A DNA stretch of 64,000 bases from Candidatus Bathyarchaeota archaeon (lineage in GTDB: Archaea > Thermoproteota > Bathyarchaeia > Bathyarchaeales > Bathycorpusculaceae): the NCBI GenBank assembly GCA_012515445.1, contig JAAYYI010000055.1, positions 56,238-120,237 on the forward strand. Reading direction: 5' to 3'. Positions 40,538 through 50,551 of the stretch are shown here, in pieces. Within the stretch, counting starts at the first letter, position 1, and every line of letters begins with the position of its first letter. The translations under genes and the position numbers were made by a program. The notes under the pieces are model-generated. The model was not told where the DNA came from. It made no database searches and saw nothing but the letters and a program-made list of their open reading frames with translations.

Positions 40538-41032
40538 ATGAAGATTTTAGATGTAATGAAGGTTATGCAGGATGCTTACCGCCAAGCAGATCAGGCTTTC
40601 CACAAATGTGACTATCAGGGCTCCGTTGATAGCTACCGAAAGGCGCTTAAGCTCTGCGAGTCGCTACCCGCCGAGCAGGAGTTTGACAGAGGCCGCTTTG
40701 AAGCTTCATGCTACGCCGGCTTATCAGGCGCACTGGGCCGACTGGAGAAGCACATGGAAAGCTTTGCGGCGGCAAACATGGCGCTTGCCTTTTACGATCA
40801 ATGCGGCGACAAATACCTTGCTGACACGGGCAGGTGGTTGATGGCTCAGGTAAATCAGGGCGCTGCGTTGGCCGCATTGGGCTGTTTTCCAGCAGCGATT
40901 GAGGCGCTTCAGCGGGCTAAGCAACTCTTCACCGATAAAGCACTTGACCCAGCCAAGAATGCCGAGTGGCTAAAAATGGTTGACGGCAACATAGCGGCTA
41001 TAACTGCACAGATGGAAAAGAAGAAGCAGTAA
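40538..41032 (+). CDS. TPR-repeat protein
   Basis: AYRQADQAFHKCDYQGSVDSYRKALKLCESL helical repeats. Confidence 0.7.
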   Translation: MKILDVMKVMQDAYRQADQAFHKCDYQGSVDSYRKALKLCESLPAEQEFDRGRFEASCYAGLSGALGRLEKHMESFAAANMALAFYDQCGDKYLADTGRWLMAQVNQGAALAALGCFPAAIEALQRAKQLFTDKALDPAKNAEWLKMVDGNIAAITAQMEKKKQ

Positions 41033-41083
41033 GCTAAGTTTTTAACCGTTGCCGAACAGTGGTAAACACCAAAGTGAACCCAT

Positions 41084-41869
41084 ATGATTACTTGGCGCTT
41101 CATTCCCCTTTCAACTAATAATGCAGCAATGAACATGGCTATTGATGAGGCAATTTTACAGGCGCGTGCCGCCGACAAAGTGCCCAACACCCTTCGGTTA
41201 TACCGCTGGCAACCCTCAGCCGTCACAGTCGGACGCAACCAGAACCCCGAAGAGCAAGTCTATCTTGAAAACGCAGAGAAGCTGGGCGTGGACGTAGTGC
41301 GCAGGCTAAGCGGCGGCGGAACCGTCTACCATGACTACGAAGGCGAAGTAACCTACGCCATAATCGCCAGAACCGCCGACTTAGGCAACGCCGATGTCAC
41401 TACAGTTTATAATAAAATCTATATTTGCGTAAAAGACGGCCTTCGCATAATGGGCACAGGTTCGGACTTCAGTGCTGGCGACGCGAAGAACTGCCCAAAC
41501 CTCACAATAAATGATAAAAAGATCAGCGGCAGCAGCCAAACAATCACCCGCGGCGTCGTCCTCCAACACGGGACACTGCTCCGCCGAGTGGATTATGAGC
41601 GGATGTTCCAGCTGCTCCAGCTTAAAGGCGCCAGCTGCAGCCAAGCCGCAGACATAGCTAAAGAAAAAATCACAAGCATCGAAGCCGAACTCGGGCACAG
41701 AATCAGCCTCGACACCGTCGCGTCAGCGCTCCAGCAGGGCTTCCGCATCATGCTCAAAGCACAGATGGAAGAAGGCGAACTAACAACAGAAGAAAAAGAG
41801 CTAGCAGCTAAACTCTACAAAGAAAAGTACCAGACAAAAGAGTGGAACCTAAGCGGAAAAACCGCTTAA
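41084..41869 (+). CDS. lplA: Lipoate-protein ligase A family
   Basis: NMAIDEAIL, RRLSGGGTVYHDYEGEVTYAI, NDKKISGSSQ. Confidence 0.87.
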   Translation: MITWRFIPLSTNNAAMNMAIDEAILQARAADKVPNTLRLYRWQPSAVTVGRNQNPEEQVYLENAEKLGVDVVRRLSGGGTVYHDYEGEVTYAIIARTADLGNADVTTVYNKIYICVKDGLRIMGTGSDFSAGDAKNCPNLTINDKKISGSSQTITRGVVLQHGTLLRRVDYERMFQLLQLKGASCSQAADIAKEKITSIEAELGHRISLDTVASALQQGFRIMLKAQMEEGELTTEEKELAAKLYKEKYQTKEWNLSGKTA

Positions 41870-41871
41870 GA

Positions 41872-43293
41872 CTACTTTTTCTCTTTATGCCATCGGATGC
41901 CCTGAGCGGTGTCCTCAAGCACGATACCCATGGCTTTGAGCTGTGCGCGGATGGCGTCTGCTTCCTTCCAGTTCTTAGCTTTACGTGCTTCCTCACGCTT
42001 CTGAACCATAGCGTCGATGTCTGCGGACAGTGCCTCTTCAACTTCAACTTTGCCGATTACTCCGAGCACACCATCTATGCGCATCATCAACCCACCGATA
42101 TCAGCTGCTTGCTCCTTACTAACTAGATTGGTATCAAGTAAAGCGTTCATTTCTCTGACAAAATCAAACACCGATGATAGCGCTACAGCGACGTTTAAGT
42201 CGTCGTCCATTGAGCCGCTAAAGCATGCTTCGAGTTTAGCGGTTAAGGTGGCGACTTTTTCCGTTGCGATTGTGCCTTCAGCCTCGTGGAGTCGCCTAAC
42301 GAAGTTGCGTAGGCGCTCTACTGCGGCTTTAGCTGACTCTAAGCCTTCAAACGTGAAGTTGAACTGCTGGCGGTAATGCGTAGAGATGAGCAGGTAGCGG
42401 ATCGTGATCGGGTCATAGCCCTTGGCGAGTAGGTCGCGGAGCGTGTAGAAGTTGCCAAAGCGTTTGCTCATCTTTTTGCCTTCGACTTGGAGATGCTCGT
42501 TATGCATCCAGTAGTTCACGAAGGTTTTGTCGGTTGCCGCTTCGGTTTGGGCGATTTCGTTTTCGTGGTGGGGGAACATATTGTCGACTCCGCCGCAGTG
42601 GATGTCAAAGGTTTCGCCGAGGTACTTCGTGCTCATAGCGGAGCATTCGATGTGCCATCCGGGTCGTCCTTTGCCAAGTTCGGTTTCCCAGTAAACATCG
42701 CCGTCTTCGGGTGTCCATGCCTTCCAGAGGGCGAAATCCTGTGCCTCTTCTTTGGCGTATTCATCTTGGTTGACGCGTGCACCGGCTTTGAGTTCGCCGA
42801 CTTTAAGGTGGCTGAGTTTGCCGTAGTCTGGGAACTTAGCGACTGAGAAGTAGATTGAGCCGTCATCGCCCTTGTACGCCACGCCTTTTGAAAGGAGCTT
42901 TTTGATGATTTGGACCATTTCCGGGATGTGGTCGGTGGCTCTTGGGTACACGTCGGCTGGGGCGATGTTCAATGCCTTTATGTCCTCAAAGAATGCGGCT
43001 GCGTAGAAGTCCGTGTACTGGCGCAGAGGAATGCCCTGTTTCTGGCTGCCCTTAATGGTTTTGTCGTCGATATCGGTTAAGTTCATGACGTGGGTAACTT
43101 TGTAGCCCTTGTACTGTAGCCACCGTTTCAGTAGGTCCTCGAAGAGGAAAGCGCGGAAGTTGCCTATGTGGGCGTAATCGTAAACTGTTGGACCGCAAGT
43201 GTACATTTCAACCTGCCCCTCTTTGATGGGTGCGAAGGTTTCTTTTTTGCGACTTAGTGTGTTGAAAAGGCAAATCGGTTCGTTAGTAGTCAC
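41872..43293 (-). CDS. cysS: Cysteinyl-tRNA synthetase
   Basis: [43 protein letters not shown]. Confidence 0.97.
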   Translation of the reverse strand: MTTNEPICLFNTLSRKKETFAPIKEGQVEMYTCGPTVYDYAHIGNFRAFLFEDLLKRWLQYKGYKVTHVMNLTDIDDKTIKGSQKQGIPLRQYTDFYAAAFFEDIKALNIAPADVYPRATDHIPEMVQIIKKLLSKGVAYKGDDGSIYFSVAKFPDYGKLSHLKVGELKAGARVNQDEYAKEEAQDFALWKAWTPEDGDVYWETELGKGRPGWHIECSAMSTKYLGETFDIHCGGVDNMFPHHENEIAQTEAATDKTFVNYWMHNEHLQVEGKKMSKRFGNFYTLRDLLAKGYDPITIRYLLISTHYRQQFNFTFEGLESAKAAVERLRNFVRRLHEAEGTIATEKVATLTAKLEACFSGSMDDDLNVAVALSSVFDFVREMNALLDTNLVSKEQAADIGGLMMRIDGVLGVIGKVEVEEALSADIDAMVQKREEARKAKNWKEADAIRAQLKAMGIVLEDTAQGIRWHKEKK

Positions 43294-43626
43294 TTTCTCA
43301 GCTCAAGTAGAAGGTTTGGAGACGAAATTATTTAAGGTATATGTAGCAGCCGAGTTCTCTTCTTCTTTTAAGTACACTGGGTTATCTATAGCTTTTTGCC
43401 TATGTGCTCTATTTACATCCTAATATCCGAACTATGCATAACACCTATAGAGGGGGTACCTGCGCCTTTTACCGCTTAATATAGGCGTAGGAAGGTACCT
43501 TGAGAGCAACAAACGCCTATTCAGAAATCGTAGGTATCTTAGTTGATTTTAAAGTTGTATTATTAGTACACAACATCTATAACCAATTTTGGGCTAAGTC
43601 GTTGCTGGTATTTAGGAAGAAACCAC

Positions 43627-44457
43627 ATGAACCCCAAATTAGTCGTTACCGTTTTAGCAGTGGCATTAATCATCTCGGCAGCCGCCAACATCTACATCGG
43701 CGTGCAAACCTTCACGGTAAGCGTCGGAGGAGATCCATACAAGACCCGAGTAGACATGACCTCCGTGCTTTCAGAGGTTCAAGCTAAAGTAGACGAAGAA
43801 CTAACATGCATTGGGCAAAGCCTAATCTACGCCGCCGAGCAGCTTAGCAGCGCAGGCTTAACGGGTGCACAGGTAGACGTAATCCTATCCGCGTTAGCCG
43901 CCAATAGCAGCTACATAATCGACGCTGGAACACAGGACATGAACTGCGTAATGGCTGCAATTCAGCCTTCAACCTACAGTGGTTCAATCGGCAAAAACGT
44001 CGGTGAACAGAAATGGCTAAACACTAACCCAGACGGCGCAATCACACCCACTATGACGCCAGTAATCCCGCTAATCGAGGACCTAACGGGCGTCGCCATG
44101 GCTGCACCAGTCTTTAACAGTAACAAGCAGCAGATTGGAACCGTCAGCGTCGTCTTCAACCCGCAGGAACTTCTCTCTGACGCAATCACCGCAGTAACAA
44201 CCGACCCACAGTATGAATTCACCGCCATACAAACCAACGGCGCAATACTATTCGACTCCATGGGCGCAGAAGTCGGCACAAACCTCTTTGATGAAACCAG
44301 CAACACAGAGATCCTAACTGTAGGTAGCAAAATTGCGCAGACTTCATCGGGTTACAGCACATACAACATAAGCGAAAGCCTCCATAAGCAGTGTTACTGG
44401 ACCACCATCAGCCAATACAGCCAAGATTGGCGACTGATAATCCACCACACAATCTAA
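43627..44457 (+). CDS. Membrane-anchored Cache-like extracellular protein, copy 1
   Basis: N-terminal TM; APVFNSNKQQIGTVSVVFNPQELL; WTTISQYSQDWRLIIHHTI. Confidence 0.7.
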   Translation: MNPKLVVTVLAVALIISAAANIYIGVQTFTVSVGGDPYKTRVDMTSVLSEVQAKVDEELTCIGQSLIYAAEQLSSAGLTGAQVDVILSALAANSSYIIDAGTQDMNCVMAAIQPSTYSGSIGKNVGEQKWLNTNPDGAITPTMTPVIPLIEDLTGVAMAAPVFNSNKQQIGTVSVVFNPQELLSDAITAVTTDPQYEFTAIQTNGAILFDSMGAEVGTNLFDETSNTEILTVGSKIAQTSSGYSTYNISESLHKQCYWTTISQYSQDWRLIIHHTI

Positions 44458-44535
44458 CCATCTTTTTCCTTTTTGCTTTACAGATAAACCTATTTTTCAC
44501 GGCTAACTTTATGCTGAGCTGAGGAAAAGTATACA

Positions 44536-45399
44536 GTGAATAAAACCAAGACGTCAGCAATCATATTGGCAGTACTTGTAGTAGTCTCTTTATCTGTGAA
44601 CGTTTACCTTGCCAGCCAAAACAGTACACTTAACAGTGAAAAAAGCGCCTACACGGCTAAAGTTGACATGGTTGCCACACTTGCAGAGGCGCAAACCAGC
44701 ACCGACTCAGAGCTTCAGCGCATCGGCGAAAGCCTCATCTACGCCTCAAAGCAGCTCTCAACCTCTGGAATCAGCGGCAGCCAAGCCAACGAAATCCTAA
44801 ACGCCTTAGCCTCAAACAGCACCTACATAATCAACGCCGCAACCGAAAACTTAGACAACGCCATCGTGGCTGCAGCGCCAGCTGATTGGAGCTACATTAT
44901 AGGCAGAAATGTCGGCGAACAAACCCATCTTAACCCAAACCCGCATGGAGAAATTACGCCCGTGATGACTCCTCTTGTTCCCGTTCAATCTGACATGATG
45001 GCAAACATTATGGCAGCTCCAGTCTTTGATGGCGACAGAGAACTCATCGGTTACATTAGCGTAATTTTTGACCCAGCAAGACTTCTAAACGACACCATAT
45101 CTGCCGCGTTAGCGGGTACATCTTATACAACGACTGTCATGCAGGTCGACGGCTTAATGATCTACGACACTGACCAACTGCAGCAGTACAAAAATATGTT
45201 CACCGATCCAGCATACGCTAACTACACCCAGCTAATACTGCTCGGACGCCATGTATCCCAGTACAGTTCAGGCTATGGGACATACCAATTCACCATAGAC
45301 GCAGCCTCTCCGATAATTATCAACAAGGAATGCTACTGGACTACCGTTTCTGCTTATGGGCAGCAATGGCGCATAGCACTCCAGCACTCAATAAGCTAA
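44536..45399 (+). CDS. Membrane-anchored Cache-like extracellular protein, copy 2
   Basis: N-terminal TM; APVFDGDRELIGYISVIFDPARLL; WTTVSAYGQQWRIALQHSIS. Confidence 0.7.
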   Translation: MNKTKTSAIILAVLVVVSLSVNVYLASQNSTLNSEKSAYTAKVDMVATLAEAQTSTDSELQRIGESLIYASKQLSTSGISGSQANEILNALASNSTYIINAATENLDNAIVAAAPADWSYIIGRNVGEQTHLNPNPHGEITPVMTPLVPVQSDMMANIMAAPVFDGDRELIGYISVIFDPARLLNDTISAALAGTSYTTTVMQVDGLMIYDTDQLQQYKNMFTDPAYANYTQLILLGRHVSQYSSGYGTYQFTIDAASPIIINKECYWTTVSAYGQQWRIALQHSIS

Positions 45400-45511
45400 G
45401 AATCTAAAATCTACATCAATAGCCTGTTTATTTCAAACGTTTATTGGTAAACAGCAATGCCTATAACCAGTTCAGTAACAACTTGTATCTAACATAGGAA
45501 GATATGTTGAA

Positions 45512-46342
45512 ATGAATAAGTCCAAATTAATCATAATATTCTTAGCAGTATTACTAATCGCATCCATAGGGGCAAACGTCTTCTTCGCAGGCTTCACAAT
45601 AGCACCGAACAGCAATGACCAAACCAAGCTTGGAATGGTTTCAGCTCTCTCACAGGTTCAAGTCAACATAGACAGGGAACTGCAACGGATTGGCTGCAGC
45701 CTTGCCTATGCTTCAGAACAACTGACTAACACAGGCTTAACCGGTGTGCAAGCAGACGCAATACTAAGCGCATTAGCTGCAAACAGCACCTTCATCATCG
45801 ACGCAGGAACAGAGGACCTGAACAACATAATGGTCGCCGTGCAGCCTCCATCATGCAGCAACGTACTTGGCCTCGACGTCGGCGAACAAACTTGGCTAAA
45901 CACTAACCCTCATGGTTCAATAAAACCTATGATGACTCCAGTTATACCGCTAGTTGAAGGCTCAGAAGGAATAGCAATGGCTGCTCCAATCTTCAACACA
46001 AACAAAGAAATGATCGGCACAGTCAGCGTTATCTTTAATCCACAGGAACTCGTCAGCGCGTGCATCGCACAAACAACAGAAGGCGACAAATACGAATTCG
46101 CAGTAATGCAAACCGATGGCTACTGCATATATGACTCTGAACCAGAATACCAAGGCATAAACCTTCTAACCAACACAACATTATCCGACTATAATCTAAT
46201 CATTAATTCAGTACGCCAAACCGCCGAATACATCTCCGGATACTACCTCTACGACTACGAAGGCACCAACTGGCAGCTTTACTGGACAACCATAAACGCT
46301 TTCGGCCAAGACTGGCGACTAAGCGTCCACCACTCGGCATAA
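45512..46342 (+). CDS. Membrane-anchored Cache-like extracellular protein, copy 3
   Basis: N-terminal TM; APIFNTNKEMIGTVSVIFNPQELV; WTTINAFGQDWRLSVHHSA. Confidence 0.7.
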   Translation: MNKSKLIIIFLAVLLIASIGANVFFAGFTIAPNSNDQTKLGMVSALSQVQVNIDRELQRIGCSLAYASEQLTNTGLTGVQADAILSALAANSTFIIDAGTEDLNNIMVAVQPPSCSNVLGLDVGEQTWLNTNPHGSIKPMMTPVIPLVEGSEGIAMAAPIFNTNKEMIGTVSVIFNPQELVSACIAQTTEGDKYEFAVMQTDGYCIYDSEPEYQGINLLTNTTLSDYNLIINSVRQTAEYISGYYLYDYEGTNWQLYWTTINAFGQDWRLSVHHSA

Positions 46343-46418
46343 AACAACAACTTTTTCTCTTTTTTCTTGTCATTAACTTTCTTAAATGCAAGTTCGCTTA
46401 ACCTGTCAGCGCCCAGAA

Positions 46419-47747
46419 TCAAATAACAACGTAGCCATACTCGCCGTTTGCCTGCTGATCGACAATTTTGCCCCTCAAATACGTCTGAGAAGCCTCAACC
46501 ACCTCAACCCTCAACGTCCTGCCCATGAGATCATCGCCGCATTTAACCACAACTGGCTTGTAAGCAAAATTCCGACCTATCCATGAACCCTCAACTTTTC
46601 CCTTCTCATCAACCAGCACTTCGCCGCTCCAGCCAACCCACTTCCTGTTCTGAGCAGCAGAGATTTCTTTAGCTAATTCTGCAGTTACAGTGCTTCTGCG
46701 TTTAGTCTCTTCCTTATCCACTAAGCCATCGCGGATTTCCCAAGCGGCAGTTTTAGGCCGCGCAAAAAACTTTGACACATTAGTAACATCCGGCTGGACT
46801 TTTCGCATTACTTCAAGCGTGTTGTTGAAGGCTTCCTCGGATTCGCCGGGGTAACCCACGATTACATCCGTTGCCAGCGTCAAGTCGGGGAAGGATTCAC
46901 GGAACCCATCTGCAATCGAGAGGAATTCTTCTGCTGTGTAGAATCTACGCATGCCTTTCAGCACAGTATTGTCGCCGCTCTGGATAGGCAAATGAAGAAA
47001 TTTGAAGATTTTCTGGTTTTCGTAAGCGGCTATTAGCTTCTCTTGGATATCGCTGACGAGGTTGGGTGTCATCATACCAACTCTGACGCGGAAATCGCCC
47101 TCCAAGTTGCCGACTGCGCAGAGCAAATCAGCGAGGTCTGTGTGGATTTCTCTGCCGTAGCTCGCTGTATCCTGCGAAGTTAACCAGAACTCGCGTGCGC
47201 CAGCAGCATAATCTGCTTTTATTCGCTGGGTTACATCCGCAATGTTGTAACTCCTTAAATGTCCACGTGCTTGCACCACGCAGCAGTAAGCGCAGCTTCC
47301 CAAGCAGCCAAAGTTGATGGGAACAACGCTGACTATAGGATTTGTAGGCAATTTGGGTAGGGTAAGCGGCGGAATTTCCCTCTCAGATGCTAACTCGACT
47401 ACTTTTTCGCCCATTAACACGCGCTTTATTACTTCAACTATGCTTTTTCCTTTTGCGGGGCCGACAGCAGCGTCAAAGTGCACCTCACGAGCTAGGCGTT
47501 CGTAGCTGATTTTGGGTAGGCAACCGGCGACGACGATTTTTTTGCCACACGGGGCATGTTTTATGTCATCGATTATGCGGTTCTCGGTGGGTCCTTTGAC
47601 TGCACAGCTGTTGAAAATGATGAGGTCTGCTTCTGCTTCAGTGGCGGTGAGTGTGTAGCCTGCTTGCTTTAGGCATCCTGCAAGTGTTTCTCCATCTGCT
47701 AGGTTTGAGCTGCAGCCGTAATTGATGATTTTTATCTTGCTGTGCAT
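46419..47747 (-). CDS. tRNA t6A37 methylthiotransferase (MtaB/CDKAL1-like)
   Basis: YGCSSNLADGETL, NFGCLGSCAYCCVVQARG radical SAM Cys triad, C-terminal TRAM-like region. Confidence 0.9.
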   Translation of the reverse strand: MHSKIKIINYGCSSNLADGETLAGCLKQAGYTLTATEAEADLIIFNSCAVKGPTENRIIDDIKHAPCGKKIVVAGCLPKISYERLAREVHFDAAVGPAKGKSIVEVIKRVLMGEKVVELASEREIPPLTLPKLPTNPIVSVVPINFGCLGSCAYCCVVQARGHLRSYNIADVTQRIKADYAAGAREFWLTSQDTASYGREIHTDLADLLCAVGNLEGDFRVRVGMMTPNLVSDIQEKLIAAYENQKIFKFLHLPIQSGDNTVLKGMRRFYTAEEFLSIADGFRESFPDLTLATDVIVGYPGESEEAFNNTLEVMRKVQPDVTNVSKFFARPKTAAWEIRDGLVDKEETKRRSTVTAELAKEISAAQNRKWVGWSGEVLVDEKGKVEGSWIGRNFAYKPVVVKCGDDLMGRTLRVEVVEASQTYLRGKIVDQQANGEYGYVVI

Positions 47748-47957
47748 GTTTTGACCTGCACGTTAGTTGCTTTGTCTTGCCATAAAAACGTGTTCATTAG
47801 AGAGGCATATTTGACATTATCCTATATACTCCATGTTTTTCTGCTTATATAGTGTGGAACCAACATGTTGTTAGCATATTTGTAGCATAACATGTATGAG
47901 TATAAGTGTCTAGTGGCAGAATATAGTTGTAAAAGCAGCAGGGGAGTTAATACTCAC

Positions 47958-48113
47958 TTGAAACTAATCACTCTGTATCTACCTGAAACGTATATAAAAG
48001 CTTTAGACCAGTTAGTGGACGAGCGGTTCTACCCTAACCGAGCCGAAGCTATTCGCGTCGCAATAAGAGATCTAATCAGTGCTGAAGTCTGGAGGAGAAA
48101 GGGCGTTGACTAA
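47958..48113 (+). CDS. Ribbon-helix-helix (CopG-like) regulator
   Basis: LKLITLYLPETYIKALDQLVDERFYPNRAEAIRVAIRDLI. Confidence 0.75.
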   Translation: MKLITLYLPETYIKALDQLVDERFYPNRAEAIRVAIRDLISAEVWRRKGVD

Positions 48114-48405
48114 ACAATTACACGAAGAAATGAAATGCAACCTCTCAATCGACGCAGGTAAAGTTGAAGTCGCACATGTTTCGCCGGTTTCCCCTGCACT
48201 CATCGACAACTCCTTGGTGATCACTGCACCAGGACTCGTTACAAAACCCAAGAAAGTCAAGGTAAGGATGGATAAGCCAAAAGTGACAACAAGAAAAACA
48301 CGCTTAGATAAAGCAACAAGCCACCTCTACGACCTTGAAGACACACACGGCCCCGAAAAGTGCCTAAACATCGATTTAGGCCTCTACCAAATGGAAGACT
48401 TCTAA
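48106..48405 (+). CDS. Hypothetical protein co-encoded with RHH protein
   Basis: TTG start overlapping RHH stop by 8 nt; 99 aa. Confidence 0.5.
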   Translation: MTKQLHEEMKCNLSIDAGKVEVAHVSPVSPALIDNSLVITAPGLVTKPKKVKVRMDKPKVTTRKTRLDKATSHLYDLEDTHGPEKCLNIDLGLYQMEDF

Positions 48406-48478
48406 ACTCTTCCAACCCCAACTTTTAACATAACCCGCTAAATAAAGCCTATATCTTTTGAGCTATGCCTCTTCTGCT

Positions 48479-49189
48479 ATGAACCCAACTATTCAGCAGA
48501 TCCGCCAAGACCTAGACGCAAACGTTGACCAACACACCAAGGAATCCGCAAAACGCTACTTCAAAGAAGCAATCAAAGTCTACGGAGTTAAAACCGCAGA
48601 TGTCGGGAGAATCGCAAAAGAGCACTGGACACGAGTCAAAATTCTGCCCAAACAAGAAATTTTCGAGTTATGTGAGGAACTCTACAAGTCAGGCTACATG
48701 GAGGAAGCCTTCATCGTATCCGACTGGATGCCACGCTACATCAACAATTTGCAAGCGTCGGATATAGCTACTTTCAGGCGCTGGATAGACACCTACATCT
48801 CTAACTGGGCTGAATGCGACGGCTTCTGCAACCACACCATCGGCGACCTAATCGATAAGTTCCCCGAGATTGTACCCGAAGTAAAAAGCTGGGCCAAAAG
48901 CCAAAACCGCTGGATGAAACGCGCTTCCGCAGTCTCCTTCATCCTTCCAGCCAGACGCGGTGAGTACCTTGCTGAGGCGTTTGAAATCTGCGATGTATTG
49001 CTGATGGACGGTGGTGACTTGGTGCAGAAGGGCTATGGTTGGCTGCTTAAAGAGGAAAGTCGACAGCACACAAAAGAAGTCTACGACTATGTAGTAGCGC
49101 ACAGAAAGACTATGCCAAGAACAGCGCTACGCTACGCAATAGAGCTGATGCCAAAAGAGCTAAAAGACGAAGCAATGAAACGCGATTAA
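48479..49189 (+). CDS. DNA alkylation repair enzyme (AlkD-like HEAT protein)
   Basis: MNPTIQQIRQDLDANVDQHTKESAKRYFKEAIKVYGVKTADV...RWMKRASAVSFILPARRG. Confidence 0.85.
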   Translation: MNPTIQQIRQDLDANVDQHTKESAKRYFKEAIKVYGVKTADVGRIAKEHWTRVKILPKQEIFELCEELYKSGYMEEAFIVSDWMPRYINNLQASDIATFRRWIDTYISNWAECDGFCNHTIGDLIDKFPEIVPEVKSWAKSQNRWMKRASAVSFILPARRGEYLAEAFEICDVLLMDGGDLVQKGYGWLLKEESRQHTKEVYDYVVAHRKTMPRTALRYAIELMPKELKDEAMKRD

Positions 49190-49553
49190 GCCTGCGATTT
49201 TTCTTTTGACTCTCAGTTGTTGATAGGTAGCAGCTGCAATGGGAATATTGCGGGTTATCTGTAAGTGCTGGCATGACAGTACTTCCCTCCCCCGCTTTTA
49301 AGACGGGAAATTTTGTTTGTTTGAGAATTTGGCGTGTTGTCCTGAAAGGTTTATCAAATATGCGTGTGTGTGCTAAAAGGTTGGCGTATATGATGCATTA
49401 AATCTTTCGTGATTTTTCAGTTAGAATTAATAAAAAGTTAGTATTATGCATATCAATTACTATAAAAATTTCTCGTTTCAGGCAAAAAAACGAAACAATA
49501 TTGCGCAAGATATATATGAGCTGATTTTTTTCAGGAATGTAGGGGACTAGAAG

Positions 49554-49964
49554 TTGACGATGCAACAGAATGAGCGTCACTTTGAAGAAAACGTAGAAGT
49601 ATTCTACAGGCACATGGGGTATAACACAAGAACTAACACTACACTCCATACCCGCCCAAAACATATCCACGCCCACCTAGATCACCCCAAAGAAAAACAA
49701 AAAGTCCTCGTCGAATGCAAACCCCACACTGAACCAGCAGGTCTCCTTGAAGTTCAAAGGTTCTGCTCCAAAGTAGCATTCGCCAGAGAAAAAAACCAAG
49801 CAAATCTCGGCGTACTTGTTTCCAACGCTGGCTTCACAGAGGAAGCAGTGACATGGTGCAAACGTAACTGCTCGTTTGTCAGGCTAAGAACCTACATGCA
49901 AGTTGTCAACCGATCTACAAGAGTAAACAAGCTGGCCAAAAAACTAGACAAACACTCCCAATAA
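49554..49964 (+). CDS. Solitary Mrr-like restriction endonuclease-fold protein
   Basis: 136 aa; HAHLDHPKEKQKVLVECKPHTEPAGLLEVQRFCSKV resembles D-ExK nuclease core. Confidence 0.6.
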   Translation: MTMQQNERHFEENVEVFYRHMGYNTRTNTTLHTRPKHIHAHLDHPKEKQKVLVECKPHTEPAGLLEVQRFCSKVAFAREKNQANLGVLVSNAGFTEEAVTWCKRNCSFVRLRTYMQVVNRSTRVNKLAKKLDKHSQ

Positions 49965-49978
49965 ACAAAATCCGTTCT

Positions 49979-50551
49979 CTATCTGTTTAGGCTCTCAAAG
50001 AGGGCGTATTCCTCTTCTGTTATTCCCGCCTTACGTAATTTTGTTATGCAGTTTTGGTACTGCTTTTGTGATGTTTTAACTGGCGCAATTGGCTCTGAGG
50101 TAAAGTGGTATGCCTTCTTTGTTTTTCTGCCTCTGCAAACCGCTGTAGCCTGCTTTTTGAACCTGTCTAGTGCAGCGCAGTCTTGGCTTAGCATCCCAAA
50201 CGGGGTGTTGGGGAACTGCCGACAGCCATCTGGTCTATACGAGTAGATTGTGCATTTCTTGTCTTTGACAAACGGGCATGGCGTGGTTGTTATGCATCGC
50301 TCGTATTCTTCTGGGTCTGCTTCCCATTTTCTGCCTGTGTCTTCATAGATTTCTTTAAGCTTGGCAGTTAATTGTGGATTATCAGCTGGGTTTACTTTGA
50401 CTGGGCCTGCTGTTAAGAAGTCTTCGAGTTTACAGCATACGCCGCATTGGTCACATACAAAAGGCAGGTTAATTGACAATATGCCGCTTTTTGTTTGGAA
50501 TTCTAAGTGTAAATATACTGTGTCAATCATCTTATCGCTTACTTCGTGCAT
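49979..50551 (-). CDS. YkgJ-type Cys-cluster protein
   Basis: FVCDQCGVCCKLEDFL...CPFVKDKKCTIYSYRPDGCRQFP. Confidence 0.78.
   Translation of the reverse strand: MHEVSDKMIDTVYLHLEFQTKSGILSINLPFVCDQCGVCCKLEDFLTAGPVKVNPADNPQLTAKLKEIYEDTGRKWEADPEEYERCITTTPCPFVKDKKCTIYSYRPDGCRQFPNTPFGMLSQDCAALDRFKKQATAVCRGRKTKKAYHFTSEPIAPVKTSQKQYQNCITKLRKAGITEEEYALFESLNR

Noticed and set aside
43440-43500. GGTACCT..GCGCC / GGCG..AAGGTACC imperfect inverted repeat upstream of the Cache-like genes, considered as transposon end or operator
   Set aside because: Arms are interrupted and there is no transposase; too weak to claim.
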